Assembly: GCF_000341225.1 (NCBI RefSeq)
Contig: NZ_ANAC01000003.1
Coordinates: 178,464 to 242,463, forward strand
Reading direction: 5' to 3'
Source: Nocardiopsis alba DSM 43377
GTDB lineage: Bacteria; Actinomycetota; Actinomycetes; Streptosporangiales; Streptosporangiaceae
Length of the DNA: 64,000 nucleotides
Below the pieces are notes generated by a model. It did no database searches, was not told the origin of the DNA, and was given only the letters and a program-made list of their open reading frames with translations. Shown here in pieces: positions 17,555 through 28,838 of this stretch; within the stretch, counting starts at the first letter, position 1, and each line of letters begins with the position of its first letter. Position numbers and translations under genes: made by a program.

Positions 17555-19161
17555 AGCGGGATGTTCCCGTGCTTCTTGGGCGGCAGCTGCTCGCGTTTGT
17601 TGTTCAGGGCCCGCAGCGCCTTGGCCACCTGGACCCGGGTCTCCGACGGCAGGATGACGCCGTCGACGTAGCCCCGCTCGGCCGCCGAATAGGGGTTGAG
17701 CAGGGTGTCCTCGTACTCGCCGACCAGACGGGCGCGCTCGGCCTCGACGTCGTCGGCCGCGGCCAGGGTGCGTCGGTGCAGGATGTTCACCGCGCCCTGG
17801 GCGCCCATGACCGCGATCTGCGCGGTGGGCCAGGCCAGGTTGATGTCGGCGCCCAGATGCTTGGAGCCCATCACGTCGTAGGCGCCGCCGAACGCCTTGC
17901 GGGTGATCACGGTGATCAGCGGGACCGTGGCCTCGGCGTAGGCGTACAGCAGCTTGGCGCCGCGGCGGATGATGCCGTCCCACTCCTGGTCGGTACCGGG
18001 CAGGAAGCCGGGGACGTCGACGAAGGTCAGCACCGGGATGTTGAAGGCGTCGCAGGTGCGGACGAAACGGGCGGCCTTCTCGGAGGCGTCGATGTCCAGA
18101 CAGCCCGCCAGGCTCATCGGCTGGTTGGCGACGATGCCGACGGAACGGCCGTCCACACGCCCGTACCCCACGACGATGTTGGTGGCGAAGCGTTCGTGCA
18201 CCTCGAGGAATTCGCCGTCGTCCAGGACCGTCTCGATGACCCGCTTCATGTCGTACGGCTGGTTGGCCGAATCCGGCACGAACGTGTCCAACGCCAGGTC
18301 CTCGGCGGTGGTCTCCTCGCCCGGGTCGTCCTCGGGGGCGAGCCTCGGGGCGTCCTCCAGGTTGTTGTCGGGCAGGTGCGACAGCAGACTCTTGACGTAG
18401 TCGATGGCGTCCTGCTCGTCGGAGCCCATGTAATGGGCGACCCCCGACTTCGAGGAGTGCGCGGCGGCGCCGCCCAGCTCCTCCATGGAGACGTCCTCGC
18501 CGGTGACGGTCTTGATGACGTCGGGTCCGGTGATGAACATCTGCGAGGTCTCGTCGACCATGACCACGAAGTCGGTCAGGGCCGGAGAGTAGACGTGCCC
18601 GCCCGCGGTGGCGCCCATGATCAGGGAGATCTGGGGGATCACCCCGGAGGCGTGGGTGTTGCGCTTGAAGATCTCGGCGTACAGACCGAGGGCGACCACG
18701 CCCTCCTGGATCCGCGCGCCGCCGCCCTCGTTGATGCCCACCACGGGACACCCGTTGGTGAGGGCGTGGTCGAGGACCTTACAGATCTTCTCACCGTAGA
18801 CCTCGCCGAGGGAGCCGCCGAAGACGGTGACGTCCTGGCTGAACACGGCGATCGGTCGTCCGTCGACGGTCCCATAGCCGGTCACGACGCCGTCGCCGTA
18901 GGGGCGGTTGGCGTCCAGACCGAAGTTGGTCGAACGGTGGCGGGCCAGGGCGTCGAACTCCACGAAGGAGCCGGGGTCGACGAGTGCGTCGATCCTCTCC
19001 CGCGCGGTCATCTTGCCCTTGGCGTGTTGTTTCTCCACGGCTCGCTCGGAGCCGGCGTGTACGGCTTCGTACCTGCGTCGTCGCAGGTCGGCGAGCTTGC
19101 CCGCGGTCGTGTGGATGTCGATCTCGGCCGCGGACAGCGGTTCTGGGGCTTCGGTGGCCAT
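17551..19161 (-). CDS. Acyl-CoA carboxylase beta subunit (carboxyltransferase, AccD/PccB type)
   Basis: 536 residues. It contains the two crotonase-like halves of the carboxyltransferase: N-half [26 protein letters not shown] and [15 protein letters not shown]-half [47 protein letters not shown] and the C-terminal EDTLLNPY. The oxyanion-hole glycine clusters in both halves are present. It transfers CO2 from biotin to acetyl- or propionyl-CoA. It is first in the operon with epsilon and alpha. The 240 bp divergent space shared with ppc means synthesis of malonyl-CoA precursors and oxaloacetate could be coordinated. Confidence 0.96.
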   Translation of the reverse strand: MATEAPEPLSAAEIDIHTTAGKLADLRRRRYEAVHAGSERAVEKQHAKGKMTARERIDALVDPGSFVEFDALARHRSTNFGLDANRPYGDGVVTGYGTVDGRPIAVFSQDVTVFGGSLGEVYGEKICKVLDHALTNGCPVVGINEGGGARIQEGVVALGLYAEIFKRNTHASGVIPQISLIMGATAGGHVYSPALTDFVVMVDETSQMFITGPDVIKTVTGEDVSMEELGGAAAHSSKSGVAHYMGSDEQDAIDYVKSLLSHLPDNNLEDAPRLAPEDDPGEETTAEDLALDTFVPDSANQPYDMKRVIETVLDDGEFLEVHERFATNIVVGYGRVDGRSVGIVANQPMSLAGCLDIDASEKAARFVRTCDAFNIPVLTFVDVPGFLPGTDQEWDGIIRRGAKLLYAYAEATVPLITVITRKAFGGAYDVMGSKHLGADINLAWPTAQIAVMGAQGAVNILHRRTLAAADDVEAERARLVGEYEDTLLNPYSAAERGYVDGVILPSETRVQVAKALRALNNKREQLPPKKHGNIPL

Positions 19162-19321
19162 AGCAACCCAGCCTAGCTCCGAGGGGGTCCCGGGCCCACG
19201 AGTGCCCCTCGCTTACGTGGTGGTTCGCGAGGTTCGCCGCCTCCCGGCCGAGTCGACGAAAAAGGCGCCCGGAACATACGGGAATTCGTGATCGAATGTG
19301 AATTTCCCCTTGGAGGGAACA

Positions 19322-19401
19322 ATGATTAACGCCTTGGTAAAACGTCCGAAAACGCCCCCCGCTCGTTCCCGCCTCGAAGCGATCTCGGTATCGTCCCCCT
19401 C

Positions 19402-19405
<4 letters not shown>
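19322..19405 (+). CDS. 27-residue leader peptide translationally coupled to PEP carboxylase
   Basis: ATG at 19322 follows TTGGAGGGAACA, the best ribosome site in this region. The frame encodes MINALVKRPKTPPARSRLEA followed by ISVSSPS and stops at TGA 19403-19405, overlapping the ppc ATG (19402) as ATGA. The ppc start has no Shine-Dalgarno of its own, so ribosomes probably reinitiate from this peptide. There are no runs of a regulatory amino acid, though basic residues and four prolines (PKTPPARSR) could slow ribosomes. I know no family for it. What is seen is the coding geometry; the regulatory role is inferred. Confidence 0.65.
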
Positions 19406-22047
<2,642 letters not shown>

Positions 22048-22063
22048 TCCACCGCCTTCCCCG

Positions 22064-22096
22064 GAGGGGCCCGCGTCGTCCGTACGCGGGCCCCTC
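22064..22096 (+). terminator. Terminator after ppc
   Basis: A 13 bp perfect stem, GAGGGGCCCGCGT (22064-22076) with ACGCGGGCCCCTC (22084-22096), and a seven-base loop. Confidence 0.85.
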
Positions 22097-22163
22097 GCCG
22101 TTTCGCGCTCGGGCCCGGCCGCCCGGGTTCTCCCACCGCCCCATGTGCTGCTGTAATGGGGGT

Positions 22164-23024
22164 ATGACCAGCGAACACACTCCGATGATCCCTCCCCTGG
22201 ACCGCGCCGCGATCGAAGCGGCCGTGGTACGTCCGGGCGGACTGTGGCGGAGCGTGGACGTGGTGCCCGAGGCCGGGTCCACCAACAGCGACCTGGCGGA
22301 GCGCTCGAGGGAGGGCGCCCCGGAGGGCACCGTGCTGGCCACCGAACATCAGACCGCCGGTCGGGGCAGGCTCGGACGCGGGTTCACCACCCCGCCGCGG
22401 GTCGCGCTCACCTTCTCCCTCCTCGTCCGACCGAAGGTGCCGACGGACCGGCTGGGCTGGGTCTCCCCGATGCTGGGAGTGGCCGCGGTCGCCGCGGTGC
22501 GCGGAAGGGCCGGGGTCAAGGCCGCGCTGAAGTGGCCCAACGACGTCCTCGTTCCGGGAGAGCTGCGCTCGGAACCCGGGCAGGCCGACGGCAAGCTCGC
22601 CGGGATCCTCGCCGAGGCCGACTTCTCCTCTCCCGACGCCGTCGGAGTGGTCGTGGGCATGGGGCTCAACGTGTCCCAGGGGAGGGACGGCCTGCCGGTC
22701 GAGACCGCCACCTCGCTGCGGGCCGAGGGCGTCACCGGTGTGGGACGCGAGGAGCTGCTGCTCGCCGTCCTGGCCGAGTTCGAGGAGCGCTACGAGGCCT
22801 GGCTCGCGACCTCCGGGGACGCGGAGGCCTGCGGACTGGCCGACGAGTACCGGGAGATGTGCGTGACGATCGGCCGCCGGGTCCGGGTCCACCTCCCCGG
22901 TGATCGGGCCGTCGAGGGCACCGTCTCCGGTGTGGACGACCAGGCGCGATTGCTGTTGTCCGGGCCGGCGGGGGAGCGGGCGCTCAACGTGGGCGACGTC
23001 GTGCACGTTCGTCCCGGCTCCTGA
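22164..23024 (+). CDS. birA: Biotin--[acetyl-CoA-carboxylase] ligase
   Basis: 286 residues from the ATG at 22164 (GGGGGT upstream). It activates biotin to biotinyl-AMP and attaches it to the lysine of the carboxylase alpha subunit encoded nearby. Motifs: GSTNSDL, the biotin-binding QTAGRGRLGRGF, KWPNDVLV, GKLAGILAE and GMGLNVSQ, then the C-terminal SH3-like domain (VRVHLPGDRAVEGTVSGVD). There is no N-terminal helix-turn-helix, so this is a monofunctional ligase, not a repressor. Placement between carboxylase/ppc genes and a class III cyclase follows an arrangement known from Streptomyces. Confidence 0.96.
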   Translation: MTSEHTPMIPPLDRAAIEAAVVRPGGLWRSVDVVPEAGSTNSDLAERSREGAPEGTVLATEHQTAGRGRLGRGFTTPPRVALTFSLLVRPKVPTDRLGWVSPMLGVAAVAAVRGRAGVKAALKWPNDVLVPGELRSEPGQADGKLAGILAEADFSSPDAVGVVVGMGLNVSQGRDGLPVETATSLRAEGVTGVGREELLLAVLAEFEERYEAWLATSGDAEACGLADEYREMCVTIGRRVRVHLPGDRAVEGTVSGVDDQARLLLSGPAGERALNVGDVVHVRPGS

Positions 23025-23103
23025 GACCCCTGTCCGCTCCCTGAGACGAGAAGTTCGTCCACAGGCCGAATCCGACCTCTCCCACGAAGGGGAGGCTTGT
23101 GCC

Positions 23104-23637
23104 ATGATCACCGTTATGGCTATAGCGGATCGTTATCTCTCCGACGACGAGGAGCTCGTCCACGTCGCCCGGCAGCACTGGACCGTCCTCGTGGGCGAGT
23201 TCGTCGCGCTGCTCCTCATCATCGCGGTCGTGGCCGTCGCGCTCTTCTTCATCCCCTGGAGCGAGGACTGGAGCCTCATCGCCGGAGGGGTCGTGGTGGC
23301 GATCGGGATCGTCGCCGCTCTGGCCTTCTGGTTCGTGCCCATGCTCAAGTGGGCGACGACCGTCTACATCCTCACCAACCGGCGGCTGATGATGCGGGAC
23401 GGCGTCATCTCCAAGCAAGGGCGCGACATGCCGCTCACCAGGGTGAACGACGTCTCCTTCAACATCACTCTCTGGGAACGGATCATGCGGTACGGAACGT
23501 TGTCCGTTCAGTCGGCGTCCGAACAGGAGGGCATGGTCCTCCAGAGAGTCCCCAAGCCCCAGTGGTTCCAGTCGGAGATCTACCGCCAGGTCAACGTGGC
23601 CCAGCGGCCGGAGTATCCGCCCGGCCCACAGATGTGA
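23104..23637 (+). CDS. PH-domain (bPH2/DUF304) membrane protein
   Basis: 177 residues; ATG 23104 is chosen because GGGGAGG lies eight bases upstream (ATG 23116 is the alternative). Two membrane helices occupy about residues 34-82, separated by the short PWSEDWS loop. A C-terminal bPH2 domain follows: YILTNRRLMMRDGVISKQGRDMPLTRVNDVSF, shown here only as its two ends YILTNRRLM and RVNDVSF. These domains are widespread and functionally uncharacterised; some aid secretion or envelope stress. It stands alone between birA and the cyclase. Confidence 0.85.
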   Translation: MITVMAIADRYLSDDEELVHVARQHWTVLVGEFVALLLIIAVVAVALFFIPWSEDWSLIAGGVVVAIGIVAALAFWFVPMLKWATTVYILTNRRLMMRDGVISKQGRDMPLTRVNDVSFNITLWERIMRYGTLSVQSASEQEGMVLQRVPKPQWFQSEIYRQVNVAQRPEYPPGPQM

Positions 23638-23772
23638 CCAGCGGTTCCGGGCCGCCGGTCTCCGCGAGGGGACGGGCGTAGGCTGGAACCGGAGCCAAGG
23701 CCGCGCCCCCAGGGGCCGGTGCCGTAGTGACCGCTCCCCGTGCGCCGGGGACGCTCCCGTGAAAGAGAACGT

Positions 23773-24768
23773 ATGCCGTCGCGTCCTGACCCGAAAGCGA
23801 TCGAGTCCGCCCTGCTCGGTGGTGAGGCGGTCTACACCAGGGAACAGGCGGTCGAGCTCTCCGGAGCCGATCCGGAACTCGCCGGTCGCGTCTGGCGAGC
23901 CCTGGGGTTCCCGACCCTGGGCGACGACTCGGTGACCTTCACCGAGAGCGACGTCGAGGCCCTGCGCATCGCCAACTCCCTCCTGGAGGAGGGCATCCTC
24001 GACGAGGAGGGCGTGGTCCGCTTCGCCCGCGCGATGGGCCAGACCATGGCGCGTCTGGCCGACTGGCAGACCAGCATCCTCAGCACCCTCATCTTCAAGG
24101 ACGGCCACGAGGACCCCACGACCAGCTCCCTCATGCAGCAGGTCAAGGGGCTGTTGCCGGACGTCGAACGGTTGCTGCTGCACATCTGGCGCCGCCAACT
24201 CGCCGCCTCCACCGGGCGCACCCTCGCGGTGATGTCCAACGGCAACGACATCGTGCCCAACTACTACCCGCTGATCGTGGGCTTCGCCGACCTGGTCTCC
24301 TTCACCACCCTCAGCCGCGAACTCGACGAGGTGGAACTGGCCGGGGTCGTGGAGGGTTTCGAGTCCACCGCCGCCGACCTGGTGGCCGCCGGGGGCGGAC
24401 GGGTGGTCAAGACCCTCGGCGACGAGGTCCTCTACGTGGCCGACTCGCCCCACCAGGCCGCCGACATCGCGTTGCGCCTCGCCTCGGGCGTCAAGACCCA
24501 CGTGGAGGTCCCCGACGTGCGGGTGGGTGTGGCCTACGGGCCCGTCCTGACCATGCACGGAGACGTCTTCGGCACCACCGTCAATCGGGCCAGCAGACTG
24601 ACCTCCTTCGCCCGGCCGGGGACCGTCCTCATCGACGAGACGCTCGCCGAGAGCCTCACCGACGAGGAGGGGCTCCAGGTGGTCCAGGTACGGGCCAGGC
24701 ACGCGCACGGTCTCGGACTCATCCAGCCCTACACGCTGCGCCGCGACTTCGACGCGGGTAACCCCTGA
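23773..24768 (+). CDS. Class III adenylate cyclase with N-terminal regulatory domain
   Basis: 331 residues from the ATG at 23773 (AAAGAGAA upstream). Residues ~10-155 are an all-helical regulatory domain like that of the pH-sensing mycobacterial Rv1264. The C-terminal catalytic domain has the metal Asp in FADLVSFT (Asp173) and Asp217 (KTLGDEVLY), adenine-specifying Lys213 and Asp264 (HGDVFG), and the transition-state pair Asn271/Arg275 (NRASRL). All six canonical residues are present, so it should be an active cytoplasmic homodimeric cyclase making cAMP. The S. coelicolor cya gene occupies the same position beside birA. It follows a 135 bp gap with no obvious terminator. Confidence 0.93.
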   Translation: MPSRPDPKAIESALLGGEAVYTREQAVELSGADPELAGRVWRALGFPTLGDDSVTFTESDVEALRIANSLLEEGILDEEGVVRFARAMGQTMARLADWQTSILSTLIFKDGHEDPTTSSLMQQVKGLLPDVERLLLHIWRRQLAASTGRTLAVMSNGNDIVPNYYPLIVGFADLVSFTTLSRELDEVELAGVVEGFESTAADLVAAGGGRVVKTLGDEVLYVADSPHQAADIALRLASGVKTHVEVPDVRVGVAYGPVLTMHGDVFGTTVNRASRLTSFARPGTVLIDETLAESLTDEEGLQVVQVRARHAHGLGLIQPYTLRRDFDAGNP

Positions 24769-24862
24769 CACACGGGGAGAACGGGCCGAACCACGTGTAC
24801 GAGGGTGGGTGGCGGGATAGGCTCGAGGCTCCTGCCCCGCGAAGAGTTCAGGTGGTGAGCCT

Positions 24863-25498
24863 GTGAGTGCCCTGTCCCCCGTTCAGCGGCTACGCACCTC
24901 GGGAATCCTCAGCCTGGAGGGTGCCGAGTCCGACGTCGAGAACAACGTGTGGATCGTCGGCGACGACGAGACGGCCGTGGTCATCGACGCCGCCCACGAC
25001 CACGAGCGCATAGCCAGGGGGCTGGGCGACCGTGAACTCATGGCCATCGTGTGCACCCACGGCCACCCCGACCACATCGACGCGGCCGTGGCCCTGGCGG
25101 ACCTCACCGACTCGCCGATCCTCATCCACCCCGACGACTCCGAGCTCTGGAACCAGGTGTACCCCTACCGGGAACCGGACGCCCCGTTGCTGCACGGTGA
25201 GGTGTTGAGCGCCGGCGGCATCGAACTCCACGTCCTGCACACCCCGGGCCACACCCCGGGAGGGGTCAGCCTCCACGCCCCCGAACTCGGCGTGGTGTTC
25301 AGCGGCGACACGCTCTTCCCCGACGGCCCCGGAGCCACCGGCCAGCCGTCGTCGGACTTCCCGACCATCATCGCCTCCATCCGCGACCACCTGGTCTCCC
25401 TCCCCGGAGACACCGTCGTGCACCCGGGCCACGGAGAGTCCACCACCATCGCCGAGGCCGCCGCCCACCTGGAGAGCTGGTCCCGCCGAGGTTTTTGA
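24863..25498 (+). CDS. Metallo-beta-lactamase-fold hydrolase (glyoxalase II-like)
   Basis: 211 residues from the GTG at 24863. The zinc-binding THGHPDHIDAA (HxHxDH) lies near residue 65. Further ligands are in HTPGHTPGGVSL, FSGDTLFPDGPG and HPGHGESTT. The fold and size match the small actinobacterial MBL hydrolases that resemble glyoxalase II or mycothiol-conjugate thioesterases. A thioester substrate such as S-acyl-mycothiol is plausible because the organism carries mshB, but it is not shown. The 3' end leads into a repeat-rich gap without a simple terminator. Confidence 0.88.
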   Translation: MSALSPVQRLRTSGILSLEGAESDVENNVWIVGDDETAVVIDAAHDHERIARGLGDRELMAIVCTHGHPDHIDAAVALADLTDSPILIHPDDSELWNQVYPYREPDAPLLHGEVLSAGGIELHVLHTPGHTPGGVSLHAPELGVVFSGDTLFPDGPGATGQPSSDFPTIIASIRDHLVSLPGDTVVHPGHGESTTIAEAAAHLESWSRRGF

Positions 25499-25918
25499 GC
25501 GGGGGAGTGTTTGCTTTGCGCCTCCGCCGGCGCTTCGGGTGATGCCCGGGGCGGGGTGGGATATCGCGTGCCGGTCACTACAGGGGGTCGGTGTAGGAGA
25601 CCGTGTCACCCTTACACCCTGCTGTGGTCAGGGTCCGAAAGTGTTTGCTTTGCGCCTCCGCTTCGCTTCGGCGCGTGTTCGGGCGCCAGGGGAGGCGGGA
25701 ACCTTCGGCACCTCCGGTGTGGTCACTCGTTCCTCGCGACCCCACCTGCGGCACCTCCAGAACCCCGCCGGCGCCCGAACGGGTAACCCCCCGTGACCGG
25801 TGTAGGAGACCGTGTGCACCGACCCCCTGTGGCGAGGTAGGAGACCGCGTGCACCGACCCCCTGGGGTGGGGGGAGAGGTTCTCCCGTGCGCCCCAGGGG
25901 GTCGGTGCGTCCCGGCGG
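25499..25918. repeat. Intergenic repeat cluster between the MBL and glycosyltransferase genes
   Basis: 420 bp with no credible gene. A 21 bp direct repeat (AGTGTTTGCTTTGCGCCTCCG) occurs at 25506-25526 and 25640-25660. A second unit, GTAGGAGACCGTGT or GTAGGAGACCGCGT, occurs at about 25593, 25802 and 25837. The last two copies are followed by GCACCGACCCCCTG, while the first is preceded by its reverse complement, CAGGGGGTCGGTG (25581-25593). The last copy forms half of the large terminal hairpin at 25851-25908. The mosaic of direct and inverted copies looks like a decayed or non-autonomous repetitive element rather than plain regulatory sequence. Confidence 0.7.
25851..25908 (-). terminator. Long hairpin / terminator after the glycosyltransferase gene
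   Basis: A 17 bp perfect stem, GCACCGACCCCCTGGGG (25851-25867) with CCCCAGGGGGTCGGTGC (25892-25908), and a 24-base loop. It begins 11 bp beyond the leftward gene's stop and is built from the local repeat unit. Confidence 0.75.
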
Positions 25919-27661
25919 TCAGGACACGGGTACGACCGGTGACGGTCTCACGCTCGTCTCCGGCGTCCGCACGCCCATCTCCGCCAGACGGCGCAGGTGC
26001 GCGTCGTGGCCGAACATCCGCTCGACCACCTCGTGACCGCGGGCGACCTGGCGGGCGTAGCGCGCCTCGTCGGCCATCAGGGCGTCCACCTCGGCACGCA
26101 CCCCCGCGGGGTCGGTGTAGATGGCCGCGTCACCGAAGACCGGACGGAACGACTCCGGCAGCAGGGTCGGGACCCCCGCCGCGATGGCCTCCAGAGGAGA
26201 ACGCCCGAACGGCTCCAGGTGGCCCTTGCGTGTGAAGTACACGTACACGTCCAGGCCGTGCAGGAACTCGCGGACCGGGACCGAGTCGAAGGGGTGCACC
26301 TGCCAGTTCGACGGGAGATCGCCGAGCATCCGCTCCGGGACGGAGGCCCCGCCCAGCACCCGGGTCTGCCAACCCGGCTCCTCGGGATAGGCGCTCTGGA
26401 GCGTCCTCGGGTCGTCGGGCCACTTGTCCTTGTCATCGCGGGAGTGACGTCCCAGCAGGACCCGGCCGTCCGGGGAACGTCGGGTGCCGCGCCGCCAGGC
26501 GGGTGCGTCGATGATGTTGGTCCAGTCCTCGTCGGCGAGGGTGATCCCCCACGAGGCCGCCTCGGCCATCTCCGCCGCGTGTTCGAGCTCCATGGCCTCA
26601 CGGACGCGAGAACTGATCGGGTACCAGCGGTGCTCGCCGAGCATCTCCCCGAACCCCGCCGCGCACCGGGCCACGTTCCAGGCCTCGTTGCCCCGGAAGT
26701 CCGGGACCCCGTAGCAGCGGTTCGGGGTCTGGTTGAGGACGACGATCGAGCGCTCCGCCTCGATCTGAGGCATCTCGTCCATGATCCGCTCCCCGATCCT
26801 GGGGACACGGACCACGAGCAGGTCACAGGTGATCCTCTCGTCGGGGGCGACGAACCTGACCAGGTCTCCGTCGACGGCGGCGAGGACCTTGGGGTTCACC
26901 CCTCCGGAGAGACCGCGTGAGCGTACCGGGTGGTGCACCAGGCCGGTGCGCAGGCCGGCCCTGCGCTGGGCGGTGATCTCCTGGAGGTTGCTGCCCGTAC
27001 TGCCTCCGGGCAGCCGGAAGTCGGAGAGGACGACCACGTCGAAGTGGCGGTCGCGTCGGGTGCGATCGCGGCCCATGGCGACACGGCGGGGAACGCCGGT
27101 GGCCTCTCGGGAGATCCTGGGCGCGGCGAGGTCGGCCAGGTGGGCGTGCTCGCGGGCGCGGGCGCCCTCCCCGGCGGCGGTGTACCAGTTGGCCAGCGAA
27201 CGGTGGGATTCGGAGCGCACCGACTCGGTGACGTCCATGTCGGAGCCCAGCGAACGCAGACGCTCCAGGCCCTCGCTGGAGAATCCGCACCACAGCAGGT
27301 CCTGGGCGCGGCGCAGCCGGACGGTCCCGGGCGGCGGCGGGACCGGAGGGGCGGGGCGTTCGATCGCCTCGCGGTACTCCTGGAGCCTCTCGTCCAGCGT
27401 GGTGGCCCGGTGTCGGGCGGCCAGACGCTCCTCGTGCTGGGTGGCGGCGACCTGCTCGACGGCCTCGCCCAGATCGTGCAGCGGCGCGGTGGATTCGCGG
27501 CGGGAACGCTCCAGCAGGGCTCCGACGGCGAGGACGACACCGGACAGAGCGATGAAGGCGACGACCAGGCCGATCCGGGGCGGGCTGAAGGCGATGGCGA
27601 GGGCGGCGATCCCGACGGCCACCACCGCGACGTACTTATGTGGAATCGCTGAGACTCCCAT
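25919..27661 (-). CDS. Membrane-anchored family 4-like glycosyltransferase (GT-B)
   Basis: 580 residues from the ATG at 27661 (CAGGGGC upstream); a GTG at 27712 would add 17 residues but has no ribosome site. Two adjacent N-terminal membrane helices (~8-55) are followed by a coiled-coil-like Glu/Arg-rich segment (~60-110) and a helical region. A GT-B glycosyltransferase half-pair comes next: FDVVVLSDFRLPGGSTGSN resembles the GT4 acceptor domain, and RKGHLEPFGRSPLEAIAAG is the nucleotide-sugar E-x7-E motif. The product probably builds a surface glycan or teichoic-type polymer at the inner membrane face. Donor and acceptor are unknown. No glycan-cluster partners are next to it. Confidence 0.8.
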   Translation of the reverse strand: MGVSAIPHKYVAVVAVGIAALAIAFSPPRIGLVVAFIALSGVVLAVGALLERSRRESTAPLHDLGEAVEQVAATQHEERLAARHRATTLDERLQEYREAIERPAPPVPPPPGTVRLRRAQDLLWCGFSSEGLERLRSLGSDMDVTESVRSESHRSLANWYTAAGEGARAREHAHLADLAAPRISREATGVPRRVAMGRDRTRRDRHFDVVVLSDFRLPGGSTGSNLQEITAQRRAGLRTGLVHHPVRSRGLSGGVNPKVLAAVDGDLVRFVAPDERITCDLLVVRVPRIGERIMDEMPQIEAERSIVVLNQTPNRCYGVPDFRGNEAWNVARCAAGFGEMLGEHRWYPISSRVREAMELEHAAEMAEAASWGITLADEDWTNIIDAPAWRRGTRRSPDGRVLLGRHSRDDKDKWPDDPRTLQSAYPEEPGWQTRVLGGASVPERMLGDLPSNWQVHPFDSVPVREFLHGLDVYVYFTRKGHLEPFGRSPLEAIAAGVPTLLPESFRPVFGDAAIYTDPAGVRAEVDALMADEARYARQVARGHEVVERMFGHDAHLRRLAEMGVRTPETSVRPSPVVPVS

Positions 27662-27783
27662 GGACGGCCCCTGAGTTCTTCTATGGACGGTGAACGTTGG
27701 GCCCAGATTCACCCATGGAAGGGTTCGGGGTCGGGAGGTGGTGTTCGAAGGAGGTTCCCCGCTTTCCGGGCGAGAGGGGCACC

Positions 27784-28758
27784 TCAGGAAAGGGTGGGCC
27801 GATCGTCCGGCCGCGGCCTGTCGACGGAGGTGAGCAGTACCTCCAGGTCGGGGCCCAGGTCCTCCGGGGACATCGCCAGAAGGTAGTCGTTCAGGTGGCG
27901 GCGGAAGGCGTCCGCCGCGTGGGAGGGTTCCACGTCCTTGCGTCGTGCCAGGGCCACGGTGCGCAGGAGGCGGGGGCGGGACAGCGGGGTGCCGCGCAGG
28001 CCGGGGCGGTTGCGCAGGACCATGCTGGGGACCACGGCCAGCCCCAGGCCGGCCTCCACGAACCGCAGCACGGCGTCCATCTCGCCGCCCTCCACGGCGA
28101 GTTGCGGTTCGAAGCCCGCCGCGCGGCAGGCGCGGATGGTGGCCTCACGGACGTCGTATCCGCGACGGAACATCACCAGCGGGCGTCCCTGGAGTTCGGT
28201 GATCCTGATCGAGGCCCGCCGGTTGGGGGAGGGGCGGGTGGCCGAGCTCGCCACCACCAGGTTCTCCCGCAGTATCGGCGTGGTCGAGAAGTCGGGGTCG
28301 CTGCTGTGCAGCGGCAGGATGATCAGGGCCAGGTCCAGTTCGCCCCGGCCCAGGTTCCGGATGAGGTCGCGTGAGCCGCTCTCCTCCACATGCAGTTCGA
28401 TCCCCGGGAACCGTTGATGGAAGTCGGCGAGGACGTCGGCGAGCAGTCCGGCGCACAGGGAGGGGGTGGCCCCCAACCGGACGCGGCCGCGCCGTACGCC
28501 GGCCAGTTCGGCCACCTCGCGTCTGGCCGTCTCCAGGTCGGTGAGGATGCGTTGGGCGAGCGGAAGGAGCGCCTCACCGGCCGGTGTGAGTGTGATGTTC
28601 CCCCGGGCACGACTGAATAACGGGGCGCCCAACTCGCGCTCAAGGCTCCGGATCTGTTTGCTCAAGCTCGGCTGCGCGACGCGTGAAAGCTCGGCTGCGC
28701 GGGTGAAATGGCGCGTACGGGCCACGGCCACGAAGTACGCGAGCTGTTGGAACTGCAT
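27784..28758 (-). CDS. LysR-family regulator divergent from sdhCAB
   Basis: 324 residues. An N-terminal winged helix-turn-helix (RHFTRAAELSRVAQPSLSKQ, ~16-35) leads into the periplasmic-binding-protein-like effector domain (ATPSLCAGLLADVLADF and, later, AGLGLAVVPS). It is transcribed away from the succinate dehydrogenase genes with 80 bp between starts. A palindromic T-N11-A site lies at 28764-28778, immediately upstream of its own ATG, so it probably controls itself and sdhCAB. The co-inducer is unknown; a TCA-cycle intermediate would be natural. Confidence 0.93.
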   Translation of the reverse strand: MQFQQLAYFVAVARTRHFTRAAELSRVAQPSLSKQIRSLERELGAPLFSRARGNITLTPAGEALLPLAQRILTDLETARREVAELAGVRRGRVRLGATPSLCAGLLADVLADFHQRFPGIELHVEESGSRDLIRNLGRGELDLALIILPLHSSDPDFSTTPILRENLVVASSATRPSPNRRASIRITELQGRPLVMFRRGYDVREATIRACRAAGFEPQLAVEGGEMDAVLRFVEAGLGLAVVPSMVLRNRPGLRGTPLSRPRLLRTVALARRKDVEPSHAADAFRRHLNDYLLAMSPEDLGPDLEVLLTSVDRPRPDDRPTLS

Positions 28759-28763
28759 GATCC

Positions 28764-28778
28764 ATAGCCTATGGCTAT
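28764..28778. promoter_or_regulatory. LysR-type operator between the regulator and sdhC
   Basis: ATAGCCTATGGCTAT is an inverted repeat of six bases around a three-base centre. It contains the T-N11-A pattern (T28765, A28777) typical of LysR binding sites. It sits six bases upstream of the LysR start and 60 bp upstream of the sdhC start. Confidence 0.7.
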
Positions 28779-28838
28779 CGACACCAGGGGCCCGATGACT
28801 TGGACGTCGGGCTTACCTCGAATTTAGGGTGGCAGGCT

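Noticed and set aside
25499..25918. A CRISPR-like or tandem-repeat array
   Set aside because: The repeat units are too few, unequally spaced and in mixed orientation; the intervening sequence is not spacer-like.
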